Below, piece after piece: positions 22,774 to 31,131 of a stretch of DNA of 64,000 nucleotides. The stretch is from assembly GCA_041674705.1 (NCBI GenBank), contig JBAYVF010000005.1, positions 45,149 to 109,148 on the forward strand. The letters run 5' to 3'. This DNA comes from Aquincolibacterium sp041674705. Lineage in GTDB: Bacteria; Omnitrophota; Omnitrophia; Omnitrophales; Aquincolibacteriaceae. Both the position numbers and the translations under genes were made by a program. The notes under the pieces are model-generated. The model had not been told where the DNA came from. It did no database searches and worked only from the letters and a program-made list of their open reading frames with translations. Each line of letters opens with the position of its first letter. The first letter of the stretch is position 1.

Positions 22774-23622
22774 ATGAAAGATCAAACGAAACTTCGTATC
22801 GGAAAAATAAAGTATCTCAACTGCCTTCCGTTCTATTTTGGTCTCGTGGAAATGCTTCGCGCAAAAGGGCTTGAACCGGAGATGAGTTTTTTTGAATCCC
22901 ATCCGGCCGAGATCAGCCAGGCTATGGACCGTGGAGAGATCGACGCGGCGCCGATGTCTTCTTTAGAATATCTCCAGCATCAGGACAAGTACCTTCTTCT
23001 TCCGGACCTTGCGATCGGGACGCGGCTTTTTGCTCGCAGCGTGCTGCTCCTTTCCAAGAAAAAAATCGAACAGCTCAATGGCGCAGTGATCGCGCTTTCC
23101 CGAGAAAGTTTAAGCTCCGCGGGTCTGGTGCGTATCCTCCTCGCGAAAAAATACAATCACCAGAACACGTTCGAGCTAGTCGATCAGGACCCGGAGGCCA
23201 TGCTCCAAAAATATCCGGCCGCGCTCGTGATCGGGGATCAGGCGCTTTTCTGCCAGCCCAAGGAACTGATCTATAAATATGATCTTGGCGAGCTATGGCA
23301 GTCCTGGACGGGAAAGCCCTTCGTGTTTGCGCTTTGGGCCGTGCGTAAGGATTTTGCGGCCCGTCATCCGGAAACGCTCAAGGCTTTTCTTGAAACGCTG
23401 AAAGAAAACCTTCAAAAAAAATTGGCGGATCCGGAAGGTCTTCTGAAACAGTCGCTTGGCATTGCCCCCTCGGACAAGCGGTTCTGTCAGTTGCTTGGTT
23501 ATCTTGTGAATCTTCAATACACGCTGGACCAGGACATGCAAGAAGGCGTGATGCGTTTTTTTGAACTCGCCCATGAGCAAAATCTTGCGCCCGCGCCAAA
23601 ACCGCTTCACTTTTTTGAATAA
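22774..23622 (+). CDS. mqnA: chorismate dehydratase MqnA
   Basis: First step of the futalosine menaquinone route, dehydration of chorismate to 3-[(1-carboxyvinyl)oxy]benzoate. 282 residues with a periplasmic-binding-protein-like fold and no signal peptide. The N-terminal IGKIKYLNCLPFYFGL, the DAAPMSSLEYLQHQDKYLLL segment and the conserved SRESLSSAGLVRILLAKKY are typical. The stop overlaps the mqnC start (ATAATGG), indicating coupling. Its presence with mqnC identifies the quinone route as futalosine rather than the o-succinylbenzoate pathway. Confidence 0.93.
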   Translation: MKDQTKLRIGKIKYLNCLPFYFGLVEMLRAKGLEPEMSFFESHPAEISQAMDRGEIDAAPMSSLEYLQHQDKYLLLPDLAIGTRLFARSVLLLSKKKIEQLNGAVIALSRESLSSAGLVRILLAKKYNHQNTFELVDQDPEAMLQKYPAALVIGDQALFCQPKELIYKYDLGELWQSWTGKPFVFALWAVRKDFAARHPETLKAFLETLKENLQKKLADPEGLLKQSLGIAPSDKRFCQLLGYLVNLQYTLDQDMQEGVMRFFELAHEQNLAPAPKPLHFFE

Positions 23623-24734
23623 TGGATATTCACGACACAATCCTCGAAAAACGTCTGAGCGGTGGACGGCTCACGTTTGAAGACGGCGTTCAGCTCTACA
23701 CCTGCGATCTTTTGAGGTTGGGCGAGGCTGCCCGAAAACTGACGCCGCGGCTCCTGACCAATGCCGTGACGTTTATTGTGGATCGCAATATCAGTTACAC
23801 AAATGTTTGCACGATTGGCTGTGACTTCTGTGCGTTCCATTGCGCCCCAGGAGCCCCAGAAGCGTATGTGCTTTCCAGAGAAAAGATCCTAGCCAAGGTT
23901 CTTGAGCTCGTGGGCTTAGGAGGAACACAGGTCTTGATTCAGGGGGGCATTCATCCGGACCTAAAACTTGATTACTACCTGGACATAGTCCGAGCCATTC
24001 ATGAGAAATTTCCGCAGGTTGCGATCCACTCTTTTTCCGCGATTGAGATGGATGTGTTGTCACAAAAGTCGGGGGTCGCTTTGTCCAAATTGTTCAGGAG
24101 GTTCAAAGAAGCCGGACTGAACTCGCTTCCGGGGGGCGGGGCGGAGATCCTTGTGGAGCGCGTGCGCAAACTGATCAGCCCGAAAAAGATCTCATCCGAT
24201 CGGTGGCTTGAAGTGATGCGAACGGCCCACGAGGCGGGGCTTAAGACCACCGCGACCATGGTTTTCGGACACGTTGAAACGATCGAGGAAAGGATCTTTC
24301 ATTTGATCAAACTGAGGGATCTTCAGGATCAGACCCAAGGCTTTCGGTCCTTCATCCCCTGGAGTTTTGTTCCATTCGCAAATAAGGGGACAGTCCCTTT
24401 AAATGCGTTAGAGGGACTGTCCCCATCAGGCGGGGACGACTATCTCAAGACGGTTGCGATATCGCGGCTTATGCTCGATAATTTCGAGCATATTCAAAGC
24501 GGCTGGCTTACCGAAGGGCTCAAGCTCGGCCAGATCGCTCTCGCATTCGGTTGCGACGACTTGGGCGGCACTTTGATCGAGGACAAGATCCTGGAGCCCA
24601 CAGGGATCAAGGTGAATACTCGCAGGGATGATCTTATTCGTCTTATCAGAGACGCCGGGTTCATTCCCGTTCAGCGCGACACAAATTACAAAATTCTAAA
24701 AATTTTTAAGGAGGTGACCGATGCCGGCGCCTGA
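23622..24734 (+). CDS. mqnC: cyclic dehypoxanthinyl futalosine synthase MqnC (radical SAM)
   Basis: Radical SAM enzyme that cyclises dehypoxanthinyl futalosine. 370 residues. The 4Fe-4S site is in NVCTIGCDFCAFH near residue 65 (CxxxCxxC), followed by LIQGGIHPDLKLDYY, HSFSAIEMDVLS and SLPGGGAEILVERVR. A 39-bp palindrome at 24386-24424 is inserted in frame after FIPWSFVPFANK, adding residues around GTVPLNALEGLSPSG without disturbing the frame. Downstream conserved parts (DNFEHIQSGWLTEG, FGCDDLGGTLIED) are intact. Its 3' end carries the Shine-Dalgarno for menG. Confidence 0.94.
   Translation: MDIHDTILEKRLSGGRLTFEDGVQLYTCDLLRLGEAARKLTPRLLTNAVTFIVDRNISYTNVCTIGCDFCAFHCAPGAPEAYVLSREKILAKVLELVGLGGTQVLIQGGIHPDLKLDYYLDIVRAIHEKFPQVAIHSFSAIEMDVLSQKSGVALSKLFRRFKEAGLNSLPGGGAEILVERVRKLISPKKISSDRWLEVMRTAHEAGLKTTATMVFGHVETIEERIFHLIKLRDLQDQTQGFRSFIPWSFVPFANKGTVPLNALEGLSPSGGDDYLKTVAISRLMLDNFEHIQSGWLTEGLKLGQIALAFGCDDLGGTLIEDKILEPTGIKVNTRRDDLIRLIRDAGFIPVQRDTNYKILKIFKEVTDAGA
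24386..24424. repeat. REP-like palindrome inserted in the mqnC coding sequence
   Basis: GGGGACAGTCCCT (24386-24398) and its perfect complement AGGGACTGTCCCC (24412-24424) around a 13-nt loop. The 39 bp are a multiple of three and keep mqnC open. Palindromes of the GGGGACAGTCC kind resemble REP sequences mobilised by RAYT transposases, but no such transposase gene is present in this window. GGGACAGTCC also occurs in the hairpin before tRNA-Cys. Confidence 0.75.
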
Positions 24735-25416
24735 TAAAAAATTTATTCGTGAAGCTTTTAATTCGATCACGCCGCGCTACGATCTGCTGAATCAGGTCCT
24801 GAGTTTCGGAATGGCGGAAGCTTGGCGCAAGCGGTCAGCGGAAATCCTTCTGAGCGATCCTCGTTTTTCTCCCAAAACCATTTTAGACCTCGGCTGCGGG
24901 ACGGGAAAGTTCCTCGAATGTTTCCTCTTGAAAAAATCCTGGGAAAGCGCGACGGGAGTGGATTTTTCGGTCGCTATGCTCGAAAAGGCACGCGCGACGG
25001 TTCCGGGGAATGTGATGTGGCTCAAAGAGGATTTTGATGCCTTGCCGTTCCTGGAAGCCAGCTTTGATCTCGTGATCTCGGGGTTCACGCTGAGGAGCGT
25101 TCAAAAACTTCCGGAGTTCCTGAGTCGCGTAAATCGCATCCTGACGCCGGGCGGGAAAGCGGCATTTCTCGATCTGACGCGACCGCGGAATTTTTGGGCG
25201 AGGCTTCTCTTTTATCCGTACTTGAAATTCATCCTGCCCCTTTTGGGCTGGCTTATTTCAGGTCATTTAAAGGCCTATGGTTTCCTCTCCGGTTCGGTGC
25301 GGAGGTTCCAGGCCCCCGAGGAAACGATCCGTTTGATGCAAACCGCCGGGTACCGCGAGTGCACGAGTAAAAGCTTTGCTTTTGGCGCCGCTACGCTTAT
25401 CATAGGGAAAAAATAA
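24721..25416 (+). CDS. menG: UbiE/MenG-type quinone C-methyltransferase
   Basis: SAM-dependent methyltransferase, likely the final methylation of demethylmenaquinone. 231 residues. UbiE features: FNSITPRYDLLNQVLSFGMA near the N-terminus, motif I ILDLGCGTGKFLECF, ATGVDFSVAMLEKA, and the later GGKAAFLDLTRP, with YGFLSGSVRRF before the C-terminus. AAGGAGGTGACC (24709-24720) directly precedes the ATG and lies within mqnC, so the two are tightly coupled. Confidence 0.88.
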   Translation: MPAPDKKFIREAFNSITPRYDLLNQVLSFGMAEAWRKRSAEILLSDPRFSPKTILDLGCGTGKFLECFLLKKSWESATGVDFSVAMLEKARATVPGNVMWLKEDFDALPFLEASFDLVISGFTLRSVQKLPEFLSRVNRILTPGGKAAFLDLTRPRNFWARLLFYPYLKFILPLLGWLISGHLKAYGFLSGSVRRFQAPEETIRLMQTAGYRECTSKSFAFGAATLIIGKK

Positions 25417-25423
25417 CCCCAAA

Positions 25424-25882
25424 ATGATGACTCCAGAAGAAAAAATCACGCAATTAGGCCTGTTTTTGCCGCCCGCGCCCAAGCCTGTGGGGCTTTATCA
25501 GCCCTTCGTGGTGGCGGGGAAGCTGGCCTTTTTAAGCGGCCAGCTTTCGAAGGACGCCCAAGGCAAGCTTTTGACGGGGAAGGTCGGCAAAGACCTTTCT
25601 CTGGCCGAGGGACAGGCGGCGGCGCGTCTTGCGGCGCTGAACGTCCTGAGCATTATGAAGCACCTGATCGGTTTTAAAAAGATCCGGCGCGTGGTGAAAA
25701 TGACCGGTTTTGTTCAGGCCGCGCCTGATTTTTATGAAATTCCGGCGGTCGTGAACGGGGCCTCGGAACTTTTTGCCGAAGTAATGGGAGAACAAGGAGC
25801 GCACGCGCGTTCTGCCGTAGGGATGGCGAGCCTTCCCATGAATGCCGCAGTCGAGATCGAACTCGTCTTGGAATTAAAATGA
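25424..25882 (+). CDS. RidA/YjgF family protein (YjgH-like group)
   Basis: 152 residues, similar to RidA-family enamine/imine deaminases, which clear reactive intermediates. The typical RidA end SAVGMASLPMNAAVEIELVLEL is present, as is AGKLAFLSGQLSKDAQGKLL. A canonical RidA arginine may be represented in HARSAVG near the C-terminus. It starts seven bases after menG and is probably cotranscribed with the quinone genes, though no direct link to quinone synthesis is known. Two adjacent ATGs (25424, 25427) could be used. Confidence 0.85.
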   Translation: MMTPEEKITQLGLFLPPAPKPVGLYQPFVVAGKLAFLSGQLSKDAQGKLLTGKVGKDLSLAEGQAAARLAALNVLSIMKHLIGFKKIRRVVKMTGFVQAAPDFYEIPAVVNGASELFAEVMGEQGAHARSAVGMASLPMNAAVEIELVLELK

Positions 25883-25894
25883 CGTGATTTTTGC

Positions 25895-25956
25895 GTCATC
25901 CCCGAACGTTTTAATCGGGGATCCATGGATTCCCGCTAAAAACATGCGGGAATGAC
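25895..25956. repeat. GTCATCCCCGA dispersed repeat, copy 2
   Basis: GTCATCCCCGAACG to GCGGGAATGAC, the same family as 8493-8552. The ends are conserved and the centre differs (CTAAAAACATG in place of CTTCCG). It lies between the RidA gene and the CPBP protease gene. Confidence 0.7.
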
Positions 25957-25986
25957 AGAGCTATTAAATATTCTGAAAGGAACACC

Positions 25987-26859
25987 GTGAAAGGTTTTCT
26001 TAAATTCATCCTTGTTTTTGCAAGCATCCTTCTTCTGAGCGCGGTCCTCGCGCCCGTACTTCATTCTTTCTTACCTTACAGTTTTTCGCGTATCTTCAAC
26101 CGGGTTGTCATGGTCACCGCGTTGCTTGCGGTTGTGATTTTTGTAAGATTCCGGAAAGAAATATTCGTGCGGTTCGGGATGGACTGGAGAAAGGACAGCC
26201 GGCGGCTTTTTTGGGCCGGATTTTTGACTGTGTCGGCCGTGCTGGTGCTTTTTACGGTCATCCAGCTTCTCATGGGGAATGCCCACGTTTCGTTGCGGGA
26301 CTATACAGGGCAAAAGTGGGCGTACAAAATTTTCAGCTGCATCGGCGGAGCGCTTCTGATCGGGACCATGGAAGAGTTTTTCTTCCGGGGGTTCATTTTC
26401 ACCTCGTTGCGTGACAAAACGTTCCGGGGGAGCGTTCCGCTGGCGATGGTCGTGACGAGTCTTTTTTATTCGGCCCTTCATTTTGTCAGTATCCGTAAGC
26501 CCGTGATCAGCCAGGATCCGGGATTCCTGGACAGCCTGAAAATGATCGCAGCTCCGATCCAGTCGTTCGCGGACTGGCAGGCCGTATGGCCCGCGGCGAT
26601 CGGGCTTTTCCTCTTCGGGATGGTCCTGAATTATTGCGTCGTACGTGCACGATCGCTTTATGCTTCGATCGGGTTGCATGCGGGGGCGGTTCTTTTTGTA
26701 CGGACGGTCGGACTCTTTATCGCGTTTTCCGAAAAAAATGTTCTTCTTTGGAGTACAAAAAAAGTCTACGACGGCGCGTTGGGCTGGCTCTGCCTGCTTT
26801 TGACCGGTTGGATCCTGAGCAAGCTTCTCAAAAAAGCTGATGCCCCAGTAACCCCCTAG
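25987..26859 (+). CDS. CPBP-family intramembrane metalloprotease
   Basis: A 290-residue membrane protein of the CPBP/Abi (Rce1-like) family with about seven transmembrane spans. The first conserved motif EEFFFRGFIF lies near residue 135 (the EExxxR glutamates), the second histidine motif is in SLFYSALHFVS, and a third conserved stretch is LFLFGMVLNYCVVRARSLYA with a following HAG. The glutamates and histidines expected for zinc are present, so it may be active; substrates are unknown. The start is GTG 25987 after GAAAGGAAC. Confidence 0.87.
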   Translation: MKGFLKFILVFASILLLSAVLAPVLHSFLPYSFSRIFNRVVMVTALLAVVIFVRFRKEIFVRFGMDWRKDSRRLFWAGFLTVSAVLVLFTVIQLLMGNAHVSLRDYTGQKWAYKIFSCIGGALLIGTMEEFFFRGFIFTSLRDKTFRGSVPLAMVVTSLFYSALHFVSIRKPVISQDPGFLDSLKMIAAPIQSFADWQAVWPAAIGLFLFGMVLNYCVVRARSLYASIGLHAGAVLFVRTVGLFIAFSEKNVLLWSTKKVYDGALGWLCLLLTGWILSKLLKKADAPVTP

Positions 26860-26876
26860 CGGAAACAATTTTCTTT

Positions 26877-27899
26877 ATGACCACATTCAATAAGATCACT
26901 CGCGAGAAAGTCCTCGAATGCCTCAAACAGGTCCAGGAGCCTGTCCTGAACGAGGACGTTGTTTCCCTCGGGCTTGTCCGCGAGATCGAGATCGACAAGA
27001 ACCATGCTTTCGTTCATCTGGAATCTTCAGTCGAGGATCCTTCCTTGCAGGAAAAATTGCGCGGGGCGATCGCTCAGGCGGTGCTCAAGGCGGGCGCGAG
27101 CGGCTGTGATGTTCACTTTTCCGGGAAACCGAAATGCGGGATGAACGCTTCGGCGATTCAACCCATTTCCGGCGTGAAGCATGTGATCGCCGTGGCAAGC
27201 GGGAAGGGCGGCGTCGGGAAATCGACTGTGGCTGTGAATCTGGCGCTTGCTTTAAAACAACTTGGCGCCAAAGTGGGATTGATGGATGCGGATATTTACG
27301 GCCCGAATATTCCGATCATGTTGGGCATCTCGCCTGAAAAACGTCCCGAGGGAAATGCGGAAGCCAAAATAATTCCTCTTGCCGCCCATGGCGTGAAAGC
27401 GATCTCGATCGGATTTTTTGCAAATCCCGAGCAACCGGTGATCTGGCGCGGGCCGCTTCTCCATAAAACTATGGAGCAGTTCCTGCACCGGGTGGATTGG
27501 GGGGAGTTGGATTATTTGGTGGTGGACCTGCCGCCCGGAACGGGGGACGTGCAACTTTCCTTATCCCAATGGGTAAGCCTGTCGGGCGCGGTGGTAGTGA
27601 CGACGCCCCAGGAAGTGGCTTTGAGCGATGTCCGGAAAGCGGTGAATATGTTCCGTCAGCTCGAGGTGCGGATCCTGGGAGTAGTCGAAAATATGACAGG
27701 ACCGATCTTTGGCAAGGGGGGCGGCGAAAAAATGGCCGATGTGTTTCAAATCCCTTTTCTTGGAAGTATTCCGCTCGAGGCTCAAGTGCGGGAATGCGGG
27801 GATTTGGGGCTTCCGGTCGTGATCGGACATCCCAAAAGCCCCATCAGCGAACGATTCGTGAAGATCGCGGAAGCGGTGCGGAAAACATTAAAAGCTTAA
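26877..27899 (+). CDS. mrp: Mrp/ApbC iron-sulfur carrier ATPase
   Basis: P-loop ATPase involved in Fe-S cluster delivery. 340 residues: an N-terminal MIP18/DUF59 domain (residues 1-85), then the NBP35-like domain with the deviant Walker A AVASGKGGVGKSTVAVNLAL, the DADIYGPNIP motif, and DLPPGTGDVQLSLSQWV. The paired CxxC often used to bind the bridging cluster is not obvious in this homologue. A heptad-like repeat follows directly after the stop. Confidence 0.92.
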   Translation: MTTFNKITREKVLECLKQVQEPVLNEDVVSLGLVREIEIDKNHAFVHLESSVEDPSLQEKLRGAIAQAVLKAGASGCDVHFSGKPKCGMNASAIQPISGVKHVIAVASGKGGVGKSTVAVNLALALKQLGAKVGLMDADIYGPNIPIMLGISPEKRPEGNAEAKIIPLAAHGVKAISIGFFANPEQPVIWRGPLLHKTMEQFLHRVDWGELDYLVVDLPPGTGDVQLSLSQWVSLSGAVVVTTPQEVALSDVRKAVNMFRQLEVRILGVVENMTGPIFGKGGGEKMADVFQIPFLGSIPLEAQVRECGDLGLPVVIGHPKSPISERFVKIAEAVRKTLKA

Positions 27900-27901
27900 A
27901 T

Positions 27902-28000
27902 GGCTGAAAAGGCTAAAAGGGCTAAAAACGCTTTAAAACTTCCGGGTTGATTTTTTAAAGCATCTTAAGCCTGTTTAGCTTTTTTTGCTTGTTTAGCCTT
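27902..28000. repeat. inverted repeat of 9-bp words, GGCTAAAAG type
   Basis: The left arm (27902-27937) reads GGCTGAAAA, GGCTAAAAG, GGCTAAAAA, CGCTTTAAA. The right arm (27952-28000) is its imperfect complement with TTTAGC words. The same architecture as the heptad hairpins, but with a 9-bp period. It lies between mrp and folE. Confidence 0.65.
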
Positions 28001-28025
28001 GGCCTACAATTAAGGAGATGAATTC

Positions 28026-28616
28026 ATGAAAAAGAAGACGGTAGCGAAGGACGAAGATAGATTCGAAGGACTGGTCAAAGAGATGCTCACGCTTCTTGGC
28101 GAAAACCCCAAGCGCGAAGGCCTTGAAAGGACGCCAGTGCGTGTGGCGAAATCCCTCCGGTATCTGACGCAAGGATACCAGATGGATCCGAAGGAGATCC
28201 TCGCTCACGCGGTCTTCAAAGAGCCCTACGATGAAATGGTGATCGTCAAGGACATCGAGATCTTCTCGCTTTGTGAGCACCACATGCTTCCGTTCTACGG
28301 GAAAGCCCACATTGCTTACATTCCGAACGGAAAGATCATCGGCCTTTCCAAGATTCCGCGTCTTGTGGAAGTATTTTCCAAGCGGCTGCAGGTCCAGGAG
28401 CGCCTTACGACCCAGATTGCCGAATGTCTTATGGAAGCCCTAAAACCAAAAGGGGTTGCGGTTGTGATCGAGGCGCTTCACCTCTGTATGTCCATGCGCG
28501 GCGTCAAGAAAGCCGATGCCTACACCATCACCAGCTCCATGCTCGGGGCCTTCCGTAAAGACGCCCGTTCCCGTAGCGAATTCCTCAGTCTGATACGGCT
28601 GAAGAGAGAAGAATAG
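28026..28616 (+). CDS. folE: GTP cyclohydrolase I
   Basis: Converts GTP to 7,8-dihydroneopterin triphosphate for folate synthesis. 196 residues. Zinc and active-site motifs are present: FSLCEHHMLPFYGKAHIAYI, the IPRLVEVFSKRLQVQERLTT stretch and HLCMSMRGVKKADAYTITSS with the second cysteine/histidine. The AAGGAG at 28012-28017 lies before the ATG at 28026. It stands alone between repeat hairpins. Confidence 0.95.
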   Translation: MKKKTVAKDEDRFEGLVKEMLTLLGENPKREGLERTPVRVAKSLRYLTQGYQMDPKEILAHAVFKEPYDEMVIVKDIEIFSLCEHHMLPFYGKAHIAYIPNGKIIGLSKIPRLVEVFSKRLQVQERLTTQIAECLMEALKPKGVAVVIEALHLCMSMRGVKKADAYTITSSMLGAFRKDARSRSEFLSLIRLKREE

Positions 28617-28620
28617 TTGG

Positions 28621-28676
28621 CGGAAGGTGTACGGCGAAGCTAGGAAGTTTGCGCCGTACGCCTTACTCCGTACGTC
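28621..28676. repeat. heptad-type inverted repeat, GTACGGC type, between convergent folE and lpxD
   Basis: GGTGTACGGCG (from 28626) and the words GCCGTACGCCTTACTCCGTA (28653-28672) form an imperfect inverted repeat with a short loop, followed by GTCGTTTTTT. The T-run may let it act as a terminator for folE; lpxD converges from the other side. The same word occurs at 35250-35304 and 36866-36954. Confidence 0.6.
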
Positions 28677-28686
28677 GTTTTTTGAA

Positions 28687-29736
28687 TTACTTTTCGGAAG
28701 GGATGCCTAGCTTTGCTTCAAGCGCCGCGACTTTCTTTCTGAGAGCGCGGACATCGTCGAGGGTTTCTGCGGCGCGAAGCTGGGCGCCAAACTGTTTTCT
28801 CATTTCCGCGTAGGGCCTGGCGGGCTGGCCGAAATAGATCTGTTTTCCGGGGACTTTCTTGTTGGAAGGAAATCCCGCGCCGGCGCCGATCATGGCCCAA
28901 TCGCCGATCTCCACGTGATCTCCAAGACCAACACTTCCGCCCATTGTCACGTGAGAACCTACCTTGCAGCTTCCGGAGATCCCGGTTTGCGCGGAAATGA
29001 CCGTATGCTGGCCGAGCACGACATTGTGGGCGATCTGGACGAGATTATCGATCTTGCAGCCTTTGCCGATGCGTGTGGAACCGATGGCTGCGCGGTCGAT
29101 CGTGGAACAAGCGCCGATTTCCACGTCATCCTCGATCACGACATTCCCGATCTGGGGGAGCTTTTCGTGGGCGCCGGGGGTCGCGACATAGCCGAAGCCA
29201 TCCGCGCCGATCACCGTGCCTGCATGGATCACAACGTTCATTCCTAATTCGCAATTCTCATAAAGGGTGACATTCGGATGAATCACGGAGTTCGCGCCGA
29301 TCTTCGCGTTCTCGCCCACAAAAACATGCGAGCAAAGAACCGCACCGTCTCCGATCACGACATTCTCGCCGATCGTCACGAAGGATTCGACCGTGACATT
29401 CTTGCCGAGTTTCGCGGTCTTGGCGATCGAGGCGTGCGGCGAGATTGTCCCAGGGAATTTCCGGGCAGGGAAGAGCTCCCGGAGGATCTGGGCCCACGCC
29501 CGTTTGGGATATTCAACCTGGATCAGGACTTTGGAGGATTGAGCGATCTGTTTCGGGACGATCATGCAACTGATCTCGGAAGCTTCAAGGGCTTTAAAGC
29601 CTTTTTCATCCTGTACAAATGAGATATGACCCTTGAGGGGATTCTCGAAATTCGTGATTCCCTCGATCACAACTTTTCCGTCACCGATCAAAACGCCGCC
29701 CACCATTTTTGCGAAATCTTCAGCTGTTCTTTTCAT
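28687..29736 (-). CDS. lpxD: UDP-3-O-(3-hydroxyacyl)glucosamine N-acyltransferase
   Basis: Third step of lipid A synthesis, which marks an outer membrane. 349 residues. An N-terminal uridine-binding region (about residues 1-100) is followed by a left-handed beta-helix of hexapeptide repeats (IGENVVIGDGAVLCSHVFVG and onward), with the catalytic histidine in NVVIHAGTVIGADGFGYV. The C-terminal helices end at AKLGIPSEK. It is the downstream member of a two-gene minus-strand unit with the SurA-like gene, the only minus-strand genes in the window. Confidence 0.94.
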   Translation of the reverse strand: MKRTAEDFAKMVGGVLIGDGKVVIEGITNFENPLKGHISFVQDEKGFKALEASEISCMIVPKQIAQSSKVLIQVEYPKRAWAQILRELFPARKFPGTISPHASIAKTAKLGKNVTVESFVTIGENVVIGDGAVLCSHVFVGENAKIGANSVIHPNVTLYENCELGMNVVIHAGTVIGADGFGYVATPGAHEKLPQIGNVVIEDDVEIGACSTIDRAAIGSTRIGKGCKIDNLVQIAHNVVLGQHTVISAQTGISGSCKVGSHVTMGGSVGLGDHVEIGDWAMIGAGAGFPSNKKVPGKQIYFGQPARPYAEMRKQFGAQLRAAETLDDVRALRKKVAALEAKLGIPSEK

Positions 29737-29743
29737 AAGGCCT

Positions 29744-30424
29744 TTATTTTTTTGCCGCAGGAGATTCGGTTTGAGGAGGTTCTACTTCTTCAGGCAGGGG
29801 TTCTTCCTGCCGAGCTCCTTGAAGAGCAAGATAGTCTTTTAAGGCAGCGCGTTTATTGACATCGTTGGTCCAGGCTATGAACGCCATTTTTTGTTTCGTC
29901 GCGGCTTCTTCCTTCGCCTTCGGATCCGTCAGCTTATCGGCCCCGGCTGGTACGAAACTTGCGATCTGGAGGCGCAAAAGTTTTTGAATACGTATGAACT
30001 CCCTTAGTCCTTCCTCGAATTCACGAGGGGAGAGGTGAAGGGTGCGGGTGAGCCAGAGTTTGTATTGTTCGGTCGTTGGGCTAACCAGGCCTTGCTGTTT
30101 GAGGAGATTCGCTATCTCGCCACGGACTTCTTCATCCGCGATCTTGATGCCACGGCGTTTCGCCTCGCGGGCATAAATAATATTTTGCCAGGTGTAATCA
30201 CGCAGAAGCTGCGGTTCATCGATCGGTTTTTCAGCCGGCATGAAAAGCTGCGTGGCGCGGTAGAATTGATTGTATTCCTGGAAGGTGACAGCTTGACCGA
30301 AGGCTTCGCCCGCGAACCGCCCTTCTTTCTTGAGAGCGCTCACCGAATAGCCGCCCCACAGGATGAAGGAACCCACGACGATCCAGATAATGACTTTAGT
30401 GTATTGCCGAAAAATCTTTAGCAT
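29744..30424 (-). CDS. SurA/PpiD-like membrane-anchored chaperone lacking a PPIase domain
   Basis: About 226 residues. One N-terminal transmembrane anchor (YTKVIIWIVVGSFILWGGYS) is followed by a helical SurA_N-like region: AFGQAVTFQEYNQFYRATQL, AREAKRRGIKIADEEVRGEI, and LTRTLHLSPREFEEGLREFI. No parvulin-type domain follows. Instead there is a basic/acidic tail ending in EEPLPEEVEPPQTESPAAKK. It is likely a periplasmic chaperone for outer-membrane or secreted proteins, coupled to lpxD. The frame is open from 30451, but the ATG at 30424 (MLKIFRQY) gives a proper anchor. Confidence 0.8.
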   Translation of the reverse strand: MLKIFRQYTKVIIWIVVGSFILWGGYSVSALKKEGRFAGEAFGQAVTFQEYNQFYRATQLFMPAEKPIDEPQLLRDYTWQNIIYAREAKRRGIKIADEEVRGEIANLLKQQGLVSPTTEQYKLWLTRTLHLSPREFEEGLREFIRIQKLLRLQIASFVPAGADKLTDPKAKEEAATKQKMAFIAWTNDVNKRAALKDYLALQGARQEEPLPEEVEPPQTESPAAKK

Positions 30425-30488
30425 AATGGGGCATAATGTAGCACAGAGCAAAAAATAGGGAAAGGGGAAAAGCCCTTTTAAGCCGGAG

Positions 30489-30549
30489 AGGCGGAGGGAG
30501 GCTGGTGGATGACGCCCGCCCCGTTTTTTTCACCATCCGCCTTCCGCCA
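30489..30549. repeat. heptad-type inverted repeat, CCGCCTT type, between divergent genes
   Basis: GGCGGAGGGAGG with GGTGGATG (30490-30511) pairs imperfectly with CATCCGCCTTCCGCC (30534-30548). CCGCCTT and CCGCCAT are 7-bp words. It lies in the divergent intergenic region between the SurA-like gene and the pilin cluster. Confidence 0.55.
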
Positions 30550-30660
30550 TTCTTCTTGAATTGCCGTCTCTTGGCATTCAGACGAAAAGTGAGTTCAAGA
30601 TACGTTGCAGAGTGTGATTTATTTCTTGATGCTCCTATTCAAAGGAGATATCATTGCCGC

Positions 30661-31131
30661 ATGAGCGAAAAAGGAGTGGGTCTGATTGAGATCGTGGTGA
30701 GCATGATCCTCCTGGCGGTTTGTGTCCTGGCGGCGACGGCAACGATTTCCATGGTGAGCGGCAAAGAGCATAGAAGTGCCGGTGGCAGCAGTCTGGATCT
30801 TCAAGCCCTGAGCTTTGCGAGAGAAACGGTCGAGCAATTGAAAAATGCTGTGAGTACGAACTCGACGACCGCGTTAAAATTAAGTGATAATAGTTATACA
30901 GCTCCATGCGCCACGGCGATAGGGGTTCCCTGCGGAGCTGGACAGGTACACTCCACCGAAGGGCTCCCCTTGACAGGACTTCCTGCGGGGAGTGATCTTC
31001 TGACCAAAGTGAGCGGTACCAGCACCCGCACTTATAAGGTCTGGGACATTTCCAGTGGGACCAACACTGTGGGAACTGATGTGGCCTACAAAAAAGTGAC
31101 TGTGACTGTGGCATGGACCGATCCCGCTTGA
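30661..31131 (+). CDS. type IV pilin-like protein (PilV/GspI-like)
   Basis: A 156-residue prepilin. The short leader MSEKG is followed by VGLIEIVVSMILLAVCVLAA, which carries the prepilin peptidase site after Gly5 and the conserved glutamate at mature position 5. The remainder is a variable globular region rich in Ser, Thr and Gly, with two cysteines that may form a disulfide. AAGGAG (30642-30647) is 13 bases upstream of the ATG; the longer frame from 30505 is not credible. It is first in a row of four pilin-like genes, probably minor pilins of a type IV pilus or type II secretion pseudopilus. Confidence 0.85.
   Translation: MSEKGVGLIEIVVSMILLAVCVLAATATISMVSGKEHRSAGGSSLDLQALSFARETVEQLKNAVSTNSTTALKLSDNSYTAPCATAIGVPCGAGQVHSTEGLPLTGLPAGSDLLTKVSGTSTRTYKVWDISSGTNTVGTDVAYKKVTVTVAWTDPA

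Noticed and set aside
28621..28676. Calling all heptad hairpins transcription terminators
   Set aside because: Only this copy is followed by a run of T; most others lack a T-run and several overlap start or stop codons.
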